Of a stretch of 64,000 nucleotides of DNA, positions 18,329 through 26,593 are shown in pieces; the stretch's first letter is position 1; every line of letters starts with the position of its first letter. The notes below the pieces were generated by a model. It was not told the DNA's origin, did no database searches, and was given only the letters and a program-made list of their open reading frames with translations. This DNA is from Rhizobium leguminosarum bv. trifolii WSM1325. GTDB lineage: Bacteria; Pseudomonadota; Alphaproteobacteria; Rhizobiales; Rhizobiaceae. The stretch is from NCBI GenBank assembly GCA_000023185.1, contig CP001622.1, forward strand, positions 2,046,001 through 2,110,000, read 5' to 3'. The translations under genes and the position numbers were made by a program.

Positions 18329-18650
18329 ACTTCACGCCAAAGCGCAGATCATCAACGGGCGGCGGGCTACCGTCGCCTGTTGCCGATCTTTATCAACATT
18401 ACCAAAAGTTAACAATTTACGATTGTAGCAACAACTGTCTTATTTCTGAGACCAATCGCCGATTTTTGTTAGGCGACTTCTGTCACAAGAACGTTAGTTT
18501 CGTTGACAACACTGTGATTTCATTTGGACAAATGGTCGCGGCTGCGTCGCCATATTATCACAAAATTGCCTGAATTGGAGCGCGAACTCGTGTGTGCCGA
18601 GGGTTAGTTTACGTTTGTGGAATTCAACAGCAGATTGAGGAGATAGACCC
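18329..18650. other. AT-rich intergenic gap
   Basis: 322 bases, clearly richer in A+T than its neighbours, upstream of the small secreted protein gene. No protein-like frame or hairpin with T-run. A TTGACA hexamer occurs near 18502 without a convincing -10. Probably a long promoter region. Confidence 0.4.
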
Positions 18651-19016
18651 ATGCGCATCAAATTCGCCCTTGCCGCGTCCCTGTTCGCCGTCAGCCTTGC
18701 AGGCGCTGCCTTCGCCCAGCCGACCTATTCCGACGACTACAACAACGACAGCGACGGCTTCGCCCCAAGCCCCATGTCGAAGCCTGCTCCGGTCCACTAC
18801 AGCAGTCGCAAGGCGCCGGCATATTCCAGCGACTACACCAATGACAGCGACGGCTTCGCCCCGAGCGCCATGGCGTCTCCTGTCGTCGACAAGACCGCAA
18901 CGGCCAGCATCAATTCCCTGCCTCCGTGCCATAGCATGATCGGCCCGAAGGGCTCCCATACCAAGGGTGCCGACAGCGGCGCCTCCCGCACCGAAGCATG
19001 CCGCGCGACGCATTGA
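18651..19016 (+). CDS. Small secreted protein with internal repeat
   Basis: 121 residues with a clean signal peptide (1-22, cleavage after AAFA). The mature part holds two copies of a roughly 20-residue unit: DDYNNDSDGFAPSPMSKP and SDYTNDSDGFAPSAMASP, separated by a basic linker, then a C-terminal part with two cysteines (C in LPPCHS and EACRATH) that could pair. I do not recognise the family. GAGGAG-like sequence before the ATG supports the start. Probably periplasmic. Confidence 0.7.
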   Translation: MRIKFALAASLFAVSLAGAAFAQPTYSDDYNNDSDGFAPSPMSKPAPVHYSSRKAPAYSSDYTNDSDGFAPSAMASPVVDKTATASINSLPPCHSMIGPKGSHTKGADSGASRTEACRATH

Positions 19017-19064
19017 TCCGATAAAAGACCGGGATCCTATAAAGGACCGAGATCCGATAAAAGA
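19017..19064 (+). repeat. Three imperfect tandem repeats of about 17 bases
   Basis: Directly after the stop codon the motif GATCCGATAAAAGA appears, then GATCCTATAAAGGA, then GATCCGATAAAAGA, each separated by CCG-like bases. They precede the terminator of the secreted-protein gene. Likely slippage-prone and non-coding. Confidence 0.6.
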
Positions 19065-19094
19065 AAGGGCCGGAAACGGCCCTTCTCTTTTTCA
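19065..19094 (+). terminator. Terminator of the secreted-protein gene
   Basis: AAGGGCC / GGCCCTT stem (GGAAAC-type loop) followed by CTCTTTTTC. Fits an intrinsic terminator on the plus strand. Confidence 0.75.
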
Positions 19095-19112
19095 ATCGAC
19101 GTGCTTGTCGTC

Positions 19113-19757
19113 TCAGAACACGAACGGAACGAGCCGGTAACGGGTCGTGTTCATGAAGGCCTCGTAAGCAGGATCCTGCTTCAACAGACGCTCCTCCGCC
19201 AAGAGACGGAAACACTGTGCGGAAAGGGCCGCCGCATAGATGGCAAAATTCCAAAGGCTCGGATGGGTCAGGAAAAAGCCGATATGCGTCATTAGATAAC
19301 CCGCATACATCGGATGGCGAATAAACTTGTAGGGTCCGCCGATCTTGACGCCGCGATTGGCCGGCACCAGGCCGAAGCTCCGCCGCAATGTCAGCTTTGC
19401 CGATATCTGCAGGACGAAACCAAGTGCCATCACCGTCCCGCAGAATGCCAGCGGTGCTAGCGGCTGTGTCGCTGAGGGCGCGGCGAGCAGTGGGAAGATC
19501 GTGCCGATGGCGGTGACCGTCCAGTCGAACAGGCGCAGAGACGCGTTTTTCGTCGGCCGGCGCGTGAGGATGAGGAAGGCGGCGGCTCCCTCCGAAACGA
19601 TCAGCAGGCAATCGATGATCGCCCGATTGTCCTGCATCTGCGGCAGGACACGCATGACGATCCCGACGAAAAAATAGCCGATGAGGACCTTCTCGATAAG
19701 ATCGAGAACGAAATACACATCGAGGAATGACCAGCTTGCCGCTGCATTTTTTTTCAT
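19113..19757 (-). CDS. Isoprenylcysteine carboxyl methyltransferase-like (PEMT/ICMT) protein
   Basis: 214 residues, about five membrane helices. The C-terminal half carries the S-adenosylmethionine-binding signature of the family: GPYKFIRHPMYAGYL (141-155) and a later R-LLAEERLL motif with the conserved Glu-Glu pair. Family members methylate isoprenyl-cysteine, phospholipids or small lipids at the membrane. Bacterial versions rarely have known substrates. TAATTATA-type AT-rich DNA upstream (19790-19830) probably holds the promoter; the start is ATG 19757. Confidence 0.8.
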   Translation of the reverse strand: MKKNAAASWSFLDVYFVLDLIEKVLIGYFFVGIVMRVLPQMQDNRAIIDCLLIVSEGAAAFLILTRRPTKNASLRLFDWTVTAIGTIFPLLAAPSATQPLAPLAFCGTVMALGFVLQISAKLTLRRSFGLVPANRGVKIGGPYKFIRHPMYAGYLMTHIGFFLTHPSLWNFAIYAAALSAQCFRLLAEERLLKQDPAYEAFMNTTRYRLVPFVF

Positions 19758-19920
19758 TGTCCTCAGACTTCCATATTCACAGAGCTGTAGTGTCGTATAT
19801 ATTTGCCATTGCTAATTATAGGTTAAAATGTTGGCTCGCATCTGACGGTGAAGCGATTGCCGAGCCTGACTGCGGGATGCGCCAGGCAATGCAAATTGCC
19901 CCGGTCGCCGCCGTGATCAG

Positions 19921-20640
19921 TCAGATTTCGCCGGTCGTTTCGCCGAAAACCGCTTCGAAGGCGGTGCGAAGCCGGATATCGACATCAGCCATCATCACCG
20001 GCAAGCCAAGATCGACGAGGCTGGTCACGCCGTAGGCCGATATCCCGCAGGGCACGATGCCGCCGAAATGATCGAGATCGGGATCGACGTTGAGCGACAA
20101 ACCGTGGAAGGTCACCCATTTCCGCAGCCTTATGCCGAGGGCGGCGATCTTATCCTCGGCCATCGCCCCATCGGTCAGCAGTGGCTTTTCCGGCCGGCGC
20201 ACCCACACGCCGACGCGATCTTCACGTCGCTCGCCGCGCACATTCATCATGTCGAGCGTGCGGATGACGACATCTTCAAGGGCAGCGACGAAGGCCCGCA
20301 CGTCCTGCCGCCGCCTTTTCAGGTCGAGCATGACATAGGCGACGCGCTGGCCGGGTCCGTGATAGGTGTATTCACCGCCGCGCCCTGTCGCAAAGACCGG
20401 AAACCGGTTCGGCTGGACAAGGTCCCTCGCATTGGCGCTGGTGCCGGCAGTATAGAGCGGCGGATGTTCGACGAGCCAGACGAGCTCATCACCGCCATCA
20501 GCGATCACAGCCACCTCGCGCTCCATCGTTTCCACCGCCTCCTCATAGGGGACGAGGCCGTCGGCAATGCGCCAGCGGACCGGCCGGGTGCCGAGTTGGG
20601 GAAGCATGGAAAATTCGAGATCGGTGCGAAGCATGGCCAT
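19921..20640 (-). CDS. lipB: Octanoyl-ACP:protein N-octanoyltransferase
   Basis: 239 residues. LipB marks: [12 protein letters not shown] at 59-70, [15 protein letters not shown] at 84-98, the catalytic Lys164 in DKIAALGIR and the nucleophilic Cys198 in GGIVPCGI. It moves the octanoyl group from acyl carrier protein to lipoyl domains; LipA then inserts sulfur. GcvH in this same window is one natural target. ATG 20640 (MAML) follows AAGGA directly; ATG 20634 is an alternative. Length is typical. Confidence 0.95.
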   Translation of the reverse strand: MAMLRTDLEFSMLPQLGTRPVRWRIADGLVPYEEAVETMEREVAVIADGGDELVWLVEHPPLYTAGTSANARDLVQPNRFPVFATGRGGEYTYHGPGQRVAYVMLDLKRRRQDVRAFVAALEDVVIRTLDMMNVRGERREDRVGVWVRRPEKPLLTDGAMAEDKIAALGIRLRKWVTFHGLSLNVDPDLDHFGGIVPCGISAYGVTSLVDLGLPVMMADVDIRLRTAFEAVFGETTGEI

Positions 20641-20822
20641 TCCTTGCCGCTCTCCTCAAAATGCCTGTGAAATAGGGGCGGCAGGACAGCTATATGGACC
20701 CGTTTCGGGGCCAATTCAAATGCTGTGAGCGGTTTTCAAAAAAACTGTCATATCGCCCTTGTGCACCCCAGATGCTTTTGCTACATGCTGCCCCGCCGAC
20801 GCAAATCGGCACCTACCACGAT

Positions 20823-20907
20823 GCGGTCGTGGCGGAATTGGTAGACGCGCAGCGTTGAGGTCGCTGTGGGGCAACCCGTGGAAGTTCGAGTCTTCTCGAC
20901 CGCACCA
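20823..20907 (+). tRNA. tRNA-Leu (anticodon GAG)
   Basis: A full class II tRNA: 7-bp acceptor stem GCGGTCG/CGACCGC, D-arm with GGCGGAATTGGTAGACGC, anticodon stem CAGCG/CGCTG around loop TTGAGGT (anticodon GAG, reads CUC and CUU), a long variable arm GTGGGGCAACCCGTG, T-arm with TTCGAGT, discriminator A and encoded CCA (20905-20907). All features fit leucine. Confidence 0.97.
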
Positions 20908-21034
20908 TTTCCCTTCAGGGAAACGCTTTCTAAGCGACGATTTCGATTTCACCTCGAAGCTATTTGCGGTTGATCGGCTTGATTACCCGGCCATCTCATG
21001 GTTGATGGCGTCATCCTCGCAAGAATCAGCAGCC

Positions 21035-21955
21035 ATGTCAGAGCCCCATCAAAATCCCCTGCAGGGCATGGCCATCATGTCCGGCGCCATGCTCATCCTG
21101 CCGATCATGGATGCGATCGCCAAATACATGGCGACCTTCGAAGCGATGTCACCGGGTCAGGTGACCTTCTACCGATTCTTTTTCCAGATCGCCTGCACCC
21201 TGCCGATTCTTTTCGCCCTTTTCGGCCTGAAGGCGCTTTCGGCGCAACGGCCGTGGATGAACCTGTTGCGCGGTGCGCTGCATGGTGGTGCGAGCCTGCT
21301 TTTCTTCGTCGCCGTCAAATACATGCCGCTTGCCGATGTCTTCGCCATCTATTTCGTCGAGCCCTTCATGCTGACCGCCCTGTCGGCGCTGTTTCTCGGA
21401 GAGAAGGTCGGCTGGCGGCGCTGGACGGCGATTGTCGTCGGTTTCGGCGGCGCGATGATCGTCATTCAGCCGAGCTACGAGATTTTCGGCTTGAAGGCGC
21501 TGCTGCCGGTCGCCTGCGCCTTTCTGTTCTCGCTCTATCTCTTCCTCAACCGCGCCATCGGCGAGGCCGATTCTCCGCTGACCATGCAGACGATGGCCGG
21601 CATCGGCGGAACGGTCTTCATGGCGGCCGCCCTTTTCCTCGGCAACAGTTCAGGCAATGCCGATTTTGCCGTCTCTTTACCCTCCTCCGGCCTCGGTCTT
21701 GTTCTGCTTCTCGCCCTCGGCTCGATCTCGGGATATGCGCATATGCTCATCGTCCGGGCTTTCCGGCTCGCGCCGCTGTCGCTGCTTGCGCCGTTCCAGT
21801 ACTTCGAGATCATCTCGGCGACCGTTCTCGGCTATGCGCTTTTCAACGATTTCCCGAGCTTTTCCAAATGGATCGGCATCTTCATCATCGTTGCGTCAGG
21901 CCTCTTCATCATCTGGCGCGAGCGGCTGCAGGCGCAATCGTTAAAATCTTCCTGA
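21035..21955 (+). CDS. DMT-superfamily transporter (EamA)
   Basis: 306 residues with ten membrane helices in two EamA repeats of five. The first repeat opens with GMAIMSGAMLILPIMDAIAKYMA and contains PLADVFAIYFVEPFMLTALSALFLGEKV, the second ends with FEIISATVLGYALFNDFPSFSKWIGIFIIVASGL; both are typical of drug/metabolite exporters. Substrate unknown. ATG 21035 is selected because homologous proteins start shortly before the first helix; ATG 21005 ten codons earlier is possible, and neither has a strong ribosome binding site. Confidence 0.85.
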   Translation: MSEPHQNPLQGMAIMSGAMLILPIMDAIAKYMATFEAMSPGQVTFYRFFFQIACTLPILFALFGLKALSAQRPWMNLLRGALHGGASLLFFVAVKYMPLADVFAIYFVEPFMLTALSALFLGEKVGWRRWTAIVVGFGGAMIVIQPSYEIFGLKALLPVACAFLFSLYLFLNRAIGEADSPLTMQTMAGIGGTVFMAAALFLGNSSGNADFAVSLPSSGLGLVLLLALGSISGYAHMLIVRAFRLAPLSLLAPFQYFEIISATVLGYALFNDFPSFSKWIGIFIIVASGLFIIWRERLQAQSLKSS

Positions 21956-22052
21956 CCCGGGGAATATCGGGTTAACTCCTCTTCTTGAGGGATCGTCAAT
22001 TCGCAGGCGGTAAAACCGTCTCCGGCTTCATGATGAAGCCTGGAGTTAAAAC

Positions 22053-22757
22053 ATGAGCGAATTTCGTCTCGCTTTTCCGGCCTGTGTCGTGGCCGGCAAG
22101 CATCGGCTGACGGCCGAAGATATAGTACTGCTGCGCAAACATAGTTTTCCGGAGGGTATCCGGACATCCGACGATGTCGTGGCGATGTTGGCGCTCAACA
22201 ATTCCTGCCCTGAAAAATGTGCCGACTGGAACGCTTTCTTCGTCGAGCAGCTCGCCGGTTTCATCGTCCATTACACCTATCCGCAGGGCTCACTGGATGA
22301 AATCAACGTCGCCTGGATCATGCGCATGTTCACGACCGATGGTGTCGTCAACTCGGCGCTCGAGCTCGAACTCATTCTCCACGTCATGGAGATTTCGGCC
22401 GATGTCCCAGTCGAGTTGAGAGCGCTCGCCCTCGATCAGCTTCGCCTGGCGATCACCGACAATATCGGTGGCTACAAGCTGTCGCGCGCCATCGATCGCC
22501 GGGGCATCACCCGCCAGGACATCGACTATGCGATGCGCATCTTCAGAAGCGTCGCCGAAGGCGGCGTCATCCCGGTCTCGTCGGTCGAATACGGCGTTCT
22601 CCAGCAGATCGAGCAGGCAACGCTGCGCGGCGCCAATCATCCGCACTGGGCGGGGATCATGGCTGCCGTCGAGCTGCGCGACTATGCCGAGCCGCGGCGC
22701 AGCCGCTGGCTGCGCATCGTCGACGAGGAACCCGTCGCAGAAGCCGCCGTCGCCTGA
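22053..22757 (+). CDS. Conserved hypothetical protein
   Basis: 234 residues, soluble, mostly helical, acidic. The middle (EINVAWIMRMFTTDGVVNSALELELILHVMEISADVP) resembles co-chaperone-like TerB/DjlA helical repeats only loosely, so I do not assign a family. Cys-Pro-x-x-Cys appears once (SCPEKCADW, residues about 51-59). Good codon use and a GGAG-like signal before the ATG support a real gene. It lies 75 bases before pccA and could share its transcript, but the link is not established. Confidence 0.7.
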   Translation: MSEFRLAFPACVVAGKHRLTAEDIVLLRKHSFPEGIRTSDDVVAMLALNNSCPEKCADWNAFFVEQLAGFIVHYTYPQGSLDEINVAWIMRMFTTDGVVNSALELELILHVMEISADVPVELRALALDQLRLAITDNIGGYKLSRAIDRRGITRQDIDYAMRIFRSVAEGGVIPVSSVEYGVLQQIEQATLRGANHPHWAGIMAAVELRDYAEPRRSRWLRIVDEEPVAEAAVA

Positions 22758-22832
22758 CGCTCCGCAAGCCTGATTGTGCGTTCCGGTGTTTTGTGCGTAA
22801 AACTCCGGGATGCATTTCTGGGTGGAGTCTCG

Positions 22833-24854
22833 ATGTTCAAGAAAATCCTGATCGCGAATCGCGGCGAAATCGCCTGCCGCGTGATCAAGACTGCGCGCCG
22901 CATGGGTATTTTGACCGTCGCGGTCTATTCGGATGCGGATCGGGACGCGCTGCATGTCGAGATGGCCGACGAGGCCGTTCATATCGGCCCGGCCGCGGCG
23001 TCGGAGAGTTATCTGGTTGCGGAAAAGATCATTGCCGCCTGCAAGGCAATCGGCGCCGAGGCGGTGCATCCCGGCTATGGCTTCCTGTCCGAACGCGCCT
23101 CCTTCTGCGCTGAATTGGAAAAACAGGGCATCATCTTCATCGGCCCGAAGCCGAAAGCCATCATGGCGATGGGCGACAAGATCGAATCGAAGAAATTCGC
23201 CAATGCCGCCGGTGTATCCACCGTGCCCGGCCATCTCGGCATCATCGAGGATGGCGCCCATGCGGAAGTGATATCGGGCGGGATCGGTTATCCCGTCATG
23301 ATCAAGGCATCGGCCGGCGGCGGCGGCAAAGGCATGCGCATTGCCTGGAACGAGGCGGAAGTGCGCGACGGCTTCGAGCGCGCCCGCTCGGAGGCGAAAA
23401 GCTCTTTCGGCGACGACCGCGTCTTCATCGAAAAGTTCGTCGTCGAGCCGCGACATATCGAGATCCAGGTCCTGGCCGATGCGCATGGCAACGTCGTCTA
23501 TCTCGGCGAGCGCGAATGCTCGATCCAGCGGCGGAACCAGAAGGTGGCGGAAGAGGCGCCCTCGCCCTTCCTCGATGAAGCGACCCGCAAGGCGATGGGC
23601 GAACAATCGGTGGCGCTGGCGAGAGCCGTCGATTACCAGAGCGCCGGCACCGTCGAATTCATCGTCGACCGGGACCGCAATTTCTATTTCCTCGAAATGA
23701 ACACCCGCCTGCAGGTCGAGCATCCCGTGACCGAACTCATTACCGGCATCGACCTCGTCGAGCAGATGATCCGTGTCGCAGCAAGAGAGCCCCTTCCCTT
23801 TGCCCAGGAGGATATCAGGCTTGACGGCTGGGCGGTCGAGAGCCGGCTCTATGCCGAGGATCCCTATCGCAACTTCCTGCCCTCGATCGGCCGCCTGACG
23901 CGCTACCGGCCGCCGGCGGAAGGCAGGACCGGCAATGTCGTCGTCCGCAACGATACCGGCGTCTTCGAAGGCGCCGAGATCTCGATGTATTACGACCCGA
24001 TGATCGCCAAGCTCTGCACCTGGGCGCCGACGCGGCTGGAAGCGATCGAGGCCATGGGTCAGGCGCTCGACGGTTTCGTCGTCGATGGCATCGAGCACAA
24101 TGTTCCTTTCCTGTCGGCGCTGATGAAACATCCGCGCTGGCGCGAGGGCCGGCTTTCCACAGGCTTCATCGCCGAGGAATACCCCGATGGCTTTGCGCCG
24201 ATGAAACCGGACCCGGCGCAAGAAGCCGTGCTTGCCGGCATCGCGCTCTCCGCCTGCCTGATCGAGACCAACCGCCGCGAACGTTTCGCCGATCGCCTGC
24301 GCGCCGCAGCGGGCGCGCTGCGCGAGGATTGGGTGGTCAAGATCGGCGACAACCACGTCGCGGCAAGATTGCTCGACGGCCTCGTCACCATCCCCTTCGA
24401 TATGGATATCGCGATCGATGGGGCGATAGAGGGCGGGAGCCAGAATGTTGTCACCGATTGGAGACCGGGCGACCCTGTCTGGAGGGGCAAGGTCGGCGGT
24501 CGCGACATCACCGCGCAGATCCGCCCCGTTCTGAACGGCTTGCGCATCGACTGGCAGGGACTTTCAGTGACGACCAAGGTCTTTTCGCCGCGTCATGCCG
24601 AGCTCGACAGGCTGATGCCGGTGAAGCTGCCGCCCGATACTTCCAAGCTCCTGCTCTGCCCGATGCCCGGCCTCGTCGTCGCCATCGCGGTGGCCGAGGG
24701 CCAGGAGGTCAAGGCCGGTGAGACGCTTGCGATCGTTGAAGCGATGAAGATGGAAAACGTGCTGCGCGCCGACCGCGATCTCGTCGTCTCGAAGATCAAT
24801 GCCGCGGCCGGCGAAAGCCTGGCCGTCGATGCCGTCATCATGGAATTCGCCTGA
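22833..24854 (+). CDS. pccA: Propionyl/acetyl-CoA carboxylase alpha subunit (biotin carboxylase + BCCP)
   Basis: 673 residues: biotin carboxylase domain (1-450) beginning FKKILIANRGEIACRVI, with the ATP-grasp glycine loop GGGGKGMR and EMNTRLQVEHPVTE; a BT linker (about 450-590); and a C-terminal biotinyl domain with the modified Lys639 in EAMKMEN. It carboxylates biotin with ATP and bicarbonate for transfer by PccB to propionyl-CoA, giving methylmalonyl-CoA. The partner pccB lies 2.3 kb away on the opposite strand, an uncommon split. ATG 22833 is the family start; the longer frame is an overextension. Confidence 0.95.
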   Translation: MFKKILIANRGEIACRVIKTARRMGILTVAVYSDADRDALHVEMADEAVHIGPAAASESYLVAEKIIAACKAIGAEAVHPGYGFLSERASFCAELEKQGIIFIGPKPKAIMAMGDKIESKKFANAAGVSTVPGHLGIIEDGAHAEVISGGIGYPVMIKASAGGGGKGMRIAWNEAEVRDGFERARSEAKSSFGDDRVFIEKFVVEPRHIEIQVLADAHGNVVYLGERECSIQRRNQKVAEEAPSPFLDEATRKAMGEQSVALARAVDYQSAGTVEFIVDRDRNFYFLEMNTRLQVEHPVTELITGIDLVEQMIRVAAREPLPFAQEDIRLDGWAVESRLYAEDPYRNFLPSIGRLTRYRPPAEGRTGNVVVRNDTGVFEGAEISMYYDPMIAKLCTWAPTRLEAIEAMGQALDGFVVDGIEHNVPFLSALMKHPRWREGRLSTGFIAEEYPDGFAPMKPDPAQEAVLAGIALSACLIETNRRERFADRLRAAAGALREDWVVKIGDNHVAARLLDGLVTIPFDMDIAIDGAIEGGSQNVVTDWRPGDPVWRGKVGGRDITAQIRPVLNGLRIDWQGLSVTTKVFSPRHAELDRLMPVKLPPDTSKLLLCPMPGLVVAIAVAEGQEVKAGETLAIVEAMKMENVLRADRDLVVSKINAAAGESLAVDAVIMEFA

Positions 24855-24929
24855 GAGACAAGCCAGGCGGCCGGCTTCACATCGGCCCGGCTTGCCGACC
24901 ATGCCAAGCTCAGCCCGACAAGCAGCTGG

Positions 24930-25074
24930 GTACCGACAAAATCAGCAGGGAGATATCAAGATGGACGTTCGCGCCGCCGTTGCCCTTCAGGCAGGAAAAC
25001 CGCTGGAAGTGATGGCCGTGCAGCTGGAGGGGCCGCGGGCCGGCGAAGTGCCGGTGGAGGTCAAGGCGACGGGG
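24930..25074 (+). pseudogene. 5' fragment of class III alcohol dehydrogenase (adhC')
   Basis: Residues 1-38 of the fused frame (MDVRAAVALQAGKPLEVMAV ... EVPVEVKATG) are the start of glutathione-dependent formaldehyde dehydrogenase, whose normal continuation ICHTDD is missing. The AGGGAG ribosome binding site upstream (about 24948) belongs with it. The sequence then switches directly into an ElaA acetyltransferase. The rest of adhC is absent from the window. Confidence 0.8.
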
Positions 25075-25545
25075 GCTGCGGCCACCTATAGGGCAGACCT
25101 CAGGAGTCTTGATGAACTTACCACGCGGGAACTCTACGACCTCTTGAGAATGCGCGTCGATGTCTTCGTCGTCGAGCAGAACTGCCCCTACCCGGAACTT
25201 GACGGCAAGGATATCGATGCCTTGCATCTGCGGCTGCTGGAAGGTGCCGAACTCCTCGGCGCGGCGCGAATCCTGAAACCGTATGAGCCACAGGATCCGT
25301 CGAAGATCGGCCGCGTTGTCGTCTCGCCTGACCATCGCGGCAAGCGGCTGGGCGATGCACTGATGAGCGAGGCGATTGCCGCTTGCGAGCGGCTTTATCC
25401 GGAAAATCCTATTGCCTTGTCAGCACAGGCCCATTTGCGGCGGTTCTACGAATCTTTCGGTTTCATAGCGGTGTCACAGGAATATCTGGAAGACGGCATT
25501 CCCCACATCGATATGGTCCGCCAGCAGGCCACGCAACCGGCATGA
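24961..25545 (+). CDS. elaA: ElaA-type GNAT acetyltransferase with fused AdhC N-terminus
   Basis: 194 residues. Residues about 45-190 are an ElaA-family GNAT: LDELTTRELYDLLRMRVDVFVVEQNCPYPELDGKD is the family hallmark and VVVSPDHRGKRLGDAL is the acetyl-CoA pyrophosphate loop. ElaA proteins are cytosolic acetyltransferases of unknown substrate. Residues 1-38 are instead the N-terminus of class III alcohol dehydrogenase, including its ribosome binding site. There is no in-frame start right at the ElaA boundary, so translation should begin at the adhC ATG and yield a hybrid protein. A product of recombination. Confidence 0.85.
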   Translation: MDVRAAVALQAGKPLEVMAVQLEGPRAGEVPVEVKATGAAATYRADLRSLDELTTRELYDLLRMRVDVFVVEQNCPYPELDGKDIDALHLRLLEGAELLGAARILKPYEPQDPSKIGRVVVSPDHRGKRLGDALMSEAIAACERLYPENPIALSAQAHLRRFYESFGFIAVSQEYLEDGIPHIDMVRQQATQPA

Positions 25546-25555
25546 GGATATTGCC

Positions 25556-26023
25556 ATGATCTATGTCGACGCCGATGCCTGCCCGGTGAAGCCGGAAGTC
25601 CTGAAGGTCGCGGAACGTCACGGCCTCGAGGTCACCTTCGTTGCCAATTCCGGCCTGCGCCCCTCGCGCGATCCGATGATCCACAACGTCATCGTCTCCA
25701 ACGCCTTCGACGCCGCCGACAACTGGATCGCCGAACGTGCCGGCACGGGCGATGTCGTCGTCACCGCCGATGTGCCGCTTGCCGTGCGCTGTGTCGCGAC
25801 CGGCGCCTTCGTCAGCGGCCCCACAGGGCGCGTCTTCGACGAGACCAATATCGGCATGGCGAGCGCCATGCGCGATCTCGGCGCGCACTTGCGCGAAACC
25901 GGCGAGAGCAAGGGCTACAACGCCGCCTTCAGCCCGAAGGACCGCTCACGCTTCCTCGAAACCTTTGATCGCCTCTGCCGCCGCGCCAAGAGCCTTGCCT
26001 CGGAGGCTGGCGGGCAGCCGTGA
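25556..26023 (+). CDS. UPF0178 / DUF188 family protein (YaiI type)
   Basis: 155 residues opening IYVDADACPVKPEVLKVAERHG, the diagnostic motif of the DUF188 family, with later DVVVTADVPLA and PTGRVFDETNIG. The fold is predicted to be PIN/NYN-like with conserved aspartates, which hints at nuclease activity, but no function is proven. Starts 10 bases after the elaA stop, so the two are probably cotranscribed. Confidence 0.9.
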   Translation: MIYVDADACPVKPEVLKVAERHGLEVTFVANSGLRPSRDPMIHNVIVSNAFDAADNWIAERAGTGDVVVTADVPLAVRCVATGAFVSGPTGRVFDETNIGMASAMRDLGAHLRETGESKGYNAAFSPKDRSRFLETFDRLCRRAKSLASEAGGQP

Positions 26024-26040
26024 TGCAGCAACTAAAGCTG

Positions 26041-26083
26041 CTACAGCGTCCTTAGCACGTCTGAAAGCCGCGCGGCGCTGTAG
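26041..26083. repeat. Intergenic palindrome (CTACAGCG family)
   Basis: CTACAGCG (26041-26048) and CGCTGTAG (26076-26083) flank an inner GC-rich part CCGCGCGGCG. This form of repeat is frequent between genes in R. leguminosarum and R. etli. It may act as a terminator of the elaA-DUF188 transcript. Confidence 0.65.
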
Positions 26084-26162
26084 ACCGCAAGAAACGGGTG
26101 GCATGGCAGCCATGCCGATTCCTATCTTGAAGTCGGCCGTTTCCTCACGCATATAAGCGCTA

Positions 26163-26217
26163 TCGCAGACGACTGCGGCATCCTCTGGGATGCAACTGTC
26201 GCGGGGACGGCCTCGCT
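26163..26217 (+). promoter_or_regulatory. Guanidine-II (mini-ykkC) riboswitch
   Basis: Two hairpins carry the diagnostic ACGR tetraloops. P1: CGCAG (26164-26168) - loop ACGA (26169-26172) - CTGCG (26173-26177). P2: GCGGGG (26201-26206) - loop ACGG (26207-26210) - CCTCGC (26211-26216). The 23-base linker itself contains a perfect 6-bp hairpin (GCATCC/GGATGC). P2 ends 8 bases before the AAGGAG ribosome binding site of sugE. Guanidine-II riboswitches are known to sit upstream of SugE/Gdx guanidinium exporters and to expose the ribosome site on guanidine binding. Motif and gene context agree; I could not run a covariance search. Confidence 0.85.
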
Positions 26218-26236
26218 CTTGAACAAGGAGAGTCGC

Positions 26237-26551
26237 ATGGCCTGGTTTCTGCTTTTTCTCGCCGGTCTTTTCGAATGTGGCTGGGCAATCGGCCTTAAAT
26301 ATACCGAGGGTTTCACACGGCCGCTGCCGACGGCGCTGACCGTCATATCCATGGTGGTGAGCATCGTGCTGCTCGGCCTGGCGGTGAAGCACCTGCCGAT
26401 CGGCACCGCCTATGCGGTCTGGACCGGCATCGGCACGGTCGGTACCGTATTTCTCGGCATCTGGCTGCTTGGCGATGAGGCAAGTGTCTCCCGTCTTGCC
26501 TGCATCACGCTGATCGTCGCCGGCATCGCTGGTCTGAAGCTTACCGCCTGA
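26237..26551 (+). CDS. sugE: SMR family guanidinium exporter (Gdx/SugE)
   Basis: 104 residues with four membrane helices, the small multidrug resistance layout. Glu13 (LAGLFECGWAIGLKYTEGF) is the essential coupling residue, and the helix 1 context with GLKYTEGF fits the SugE/Gdx branch, which exports guanidinium ion in exchange for protons, rather than the EmrE branch. It works as an antiparallel dimer. AAGGAG stands 6 bases before ATG 26237. The upstream guanidine-II riboswitch strongly supports guanidinium as substrate. Confidence 0.93.
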   Translation: MAWFLLFLAGLFECGWAIGLKYTEGFTRPLPTALTVISMVVSIVLLGLAVKHLPIGTAYAVWTGIGTVGTVFLGIWLLGDEASVSRLACITLIVAGIAGLKLTA

Positions 26552-26560
26552 TGTGAAGGT

Positions 26561-26584
26561 TGAGGGGCGTCGCGACGCCCCTCA
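26561..26584. terminator. Perfect 24-base palindrome between convergent genes
   Basis: TGAGGGGCGTCG followed directly by its reverse complement CGACGCCCCTCA. It starts 9 bases after the sugE stop and ends 9 bases before the doxX stop. Probably a shared bidirectional terminator, although the T-tails are poor. Confidence 0.6.
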
Positions 26585-26593
26585 GTCTATCGT

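Noticed and set aside
22290..24356. 688-codon minus-strand frame over pccA
   Set aside because: It is the reverse shadow of pccA and an upstream gene; no ribosome site and no recognisable protein.
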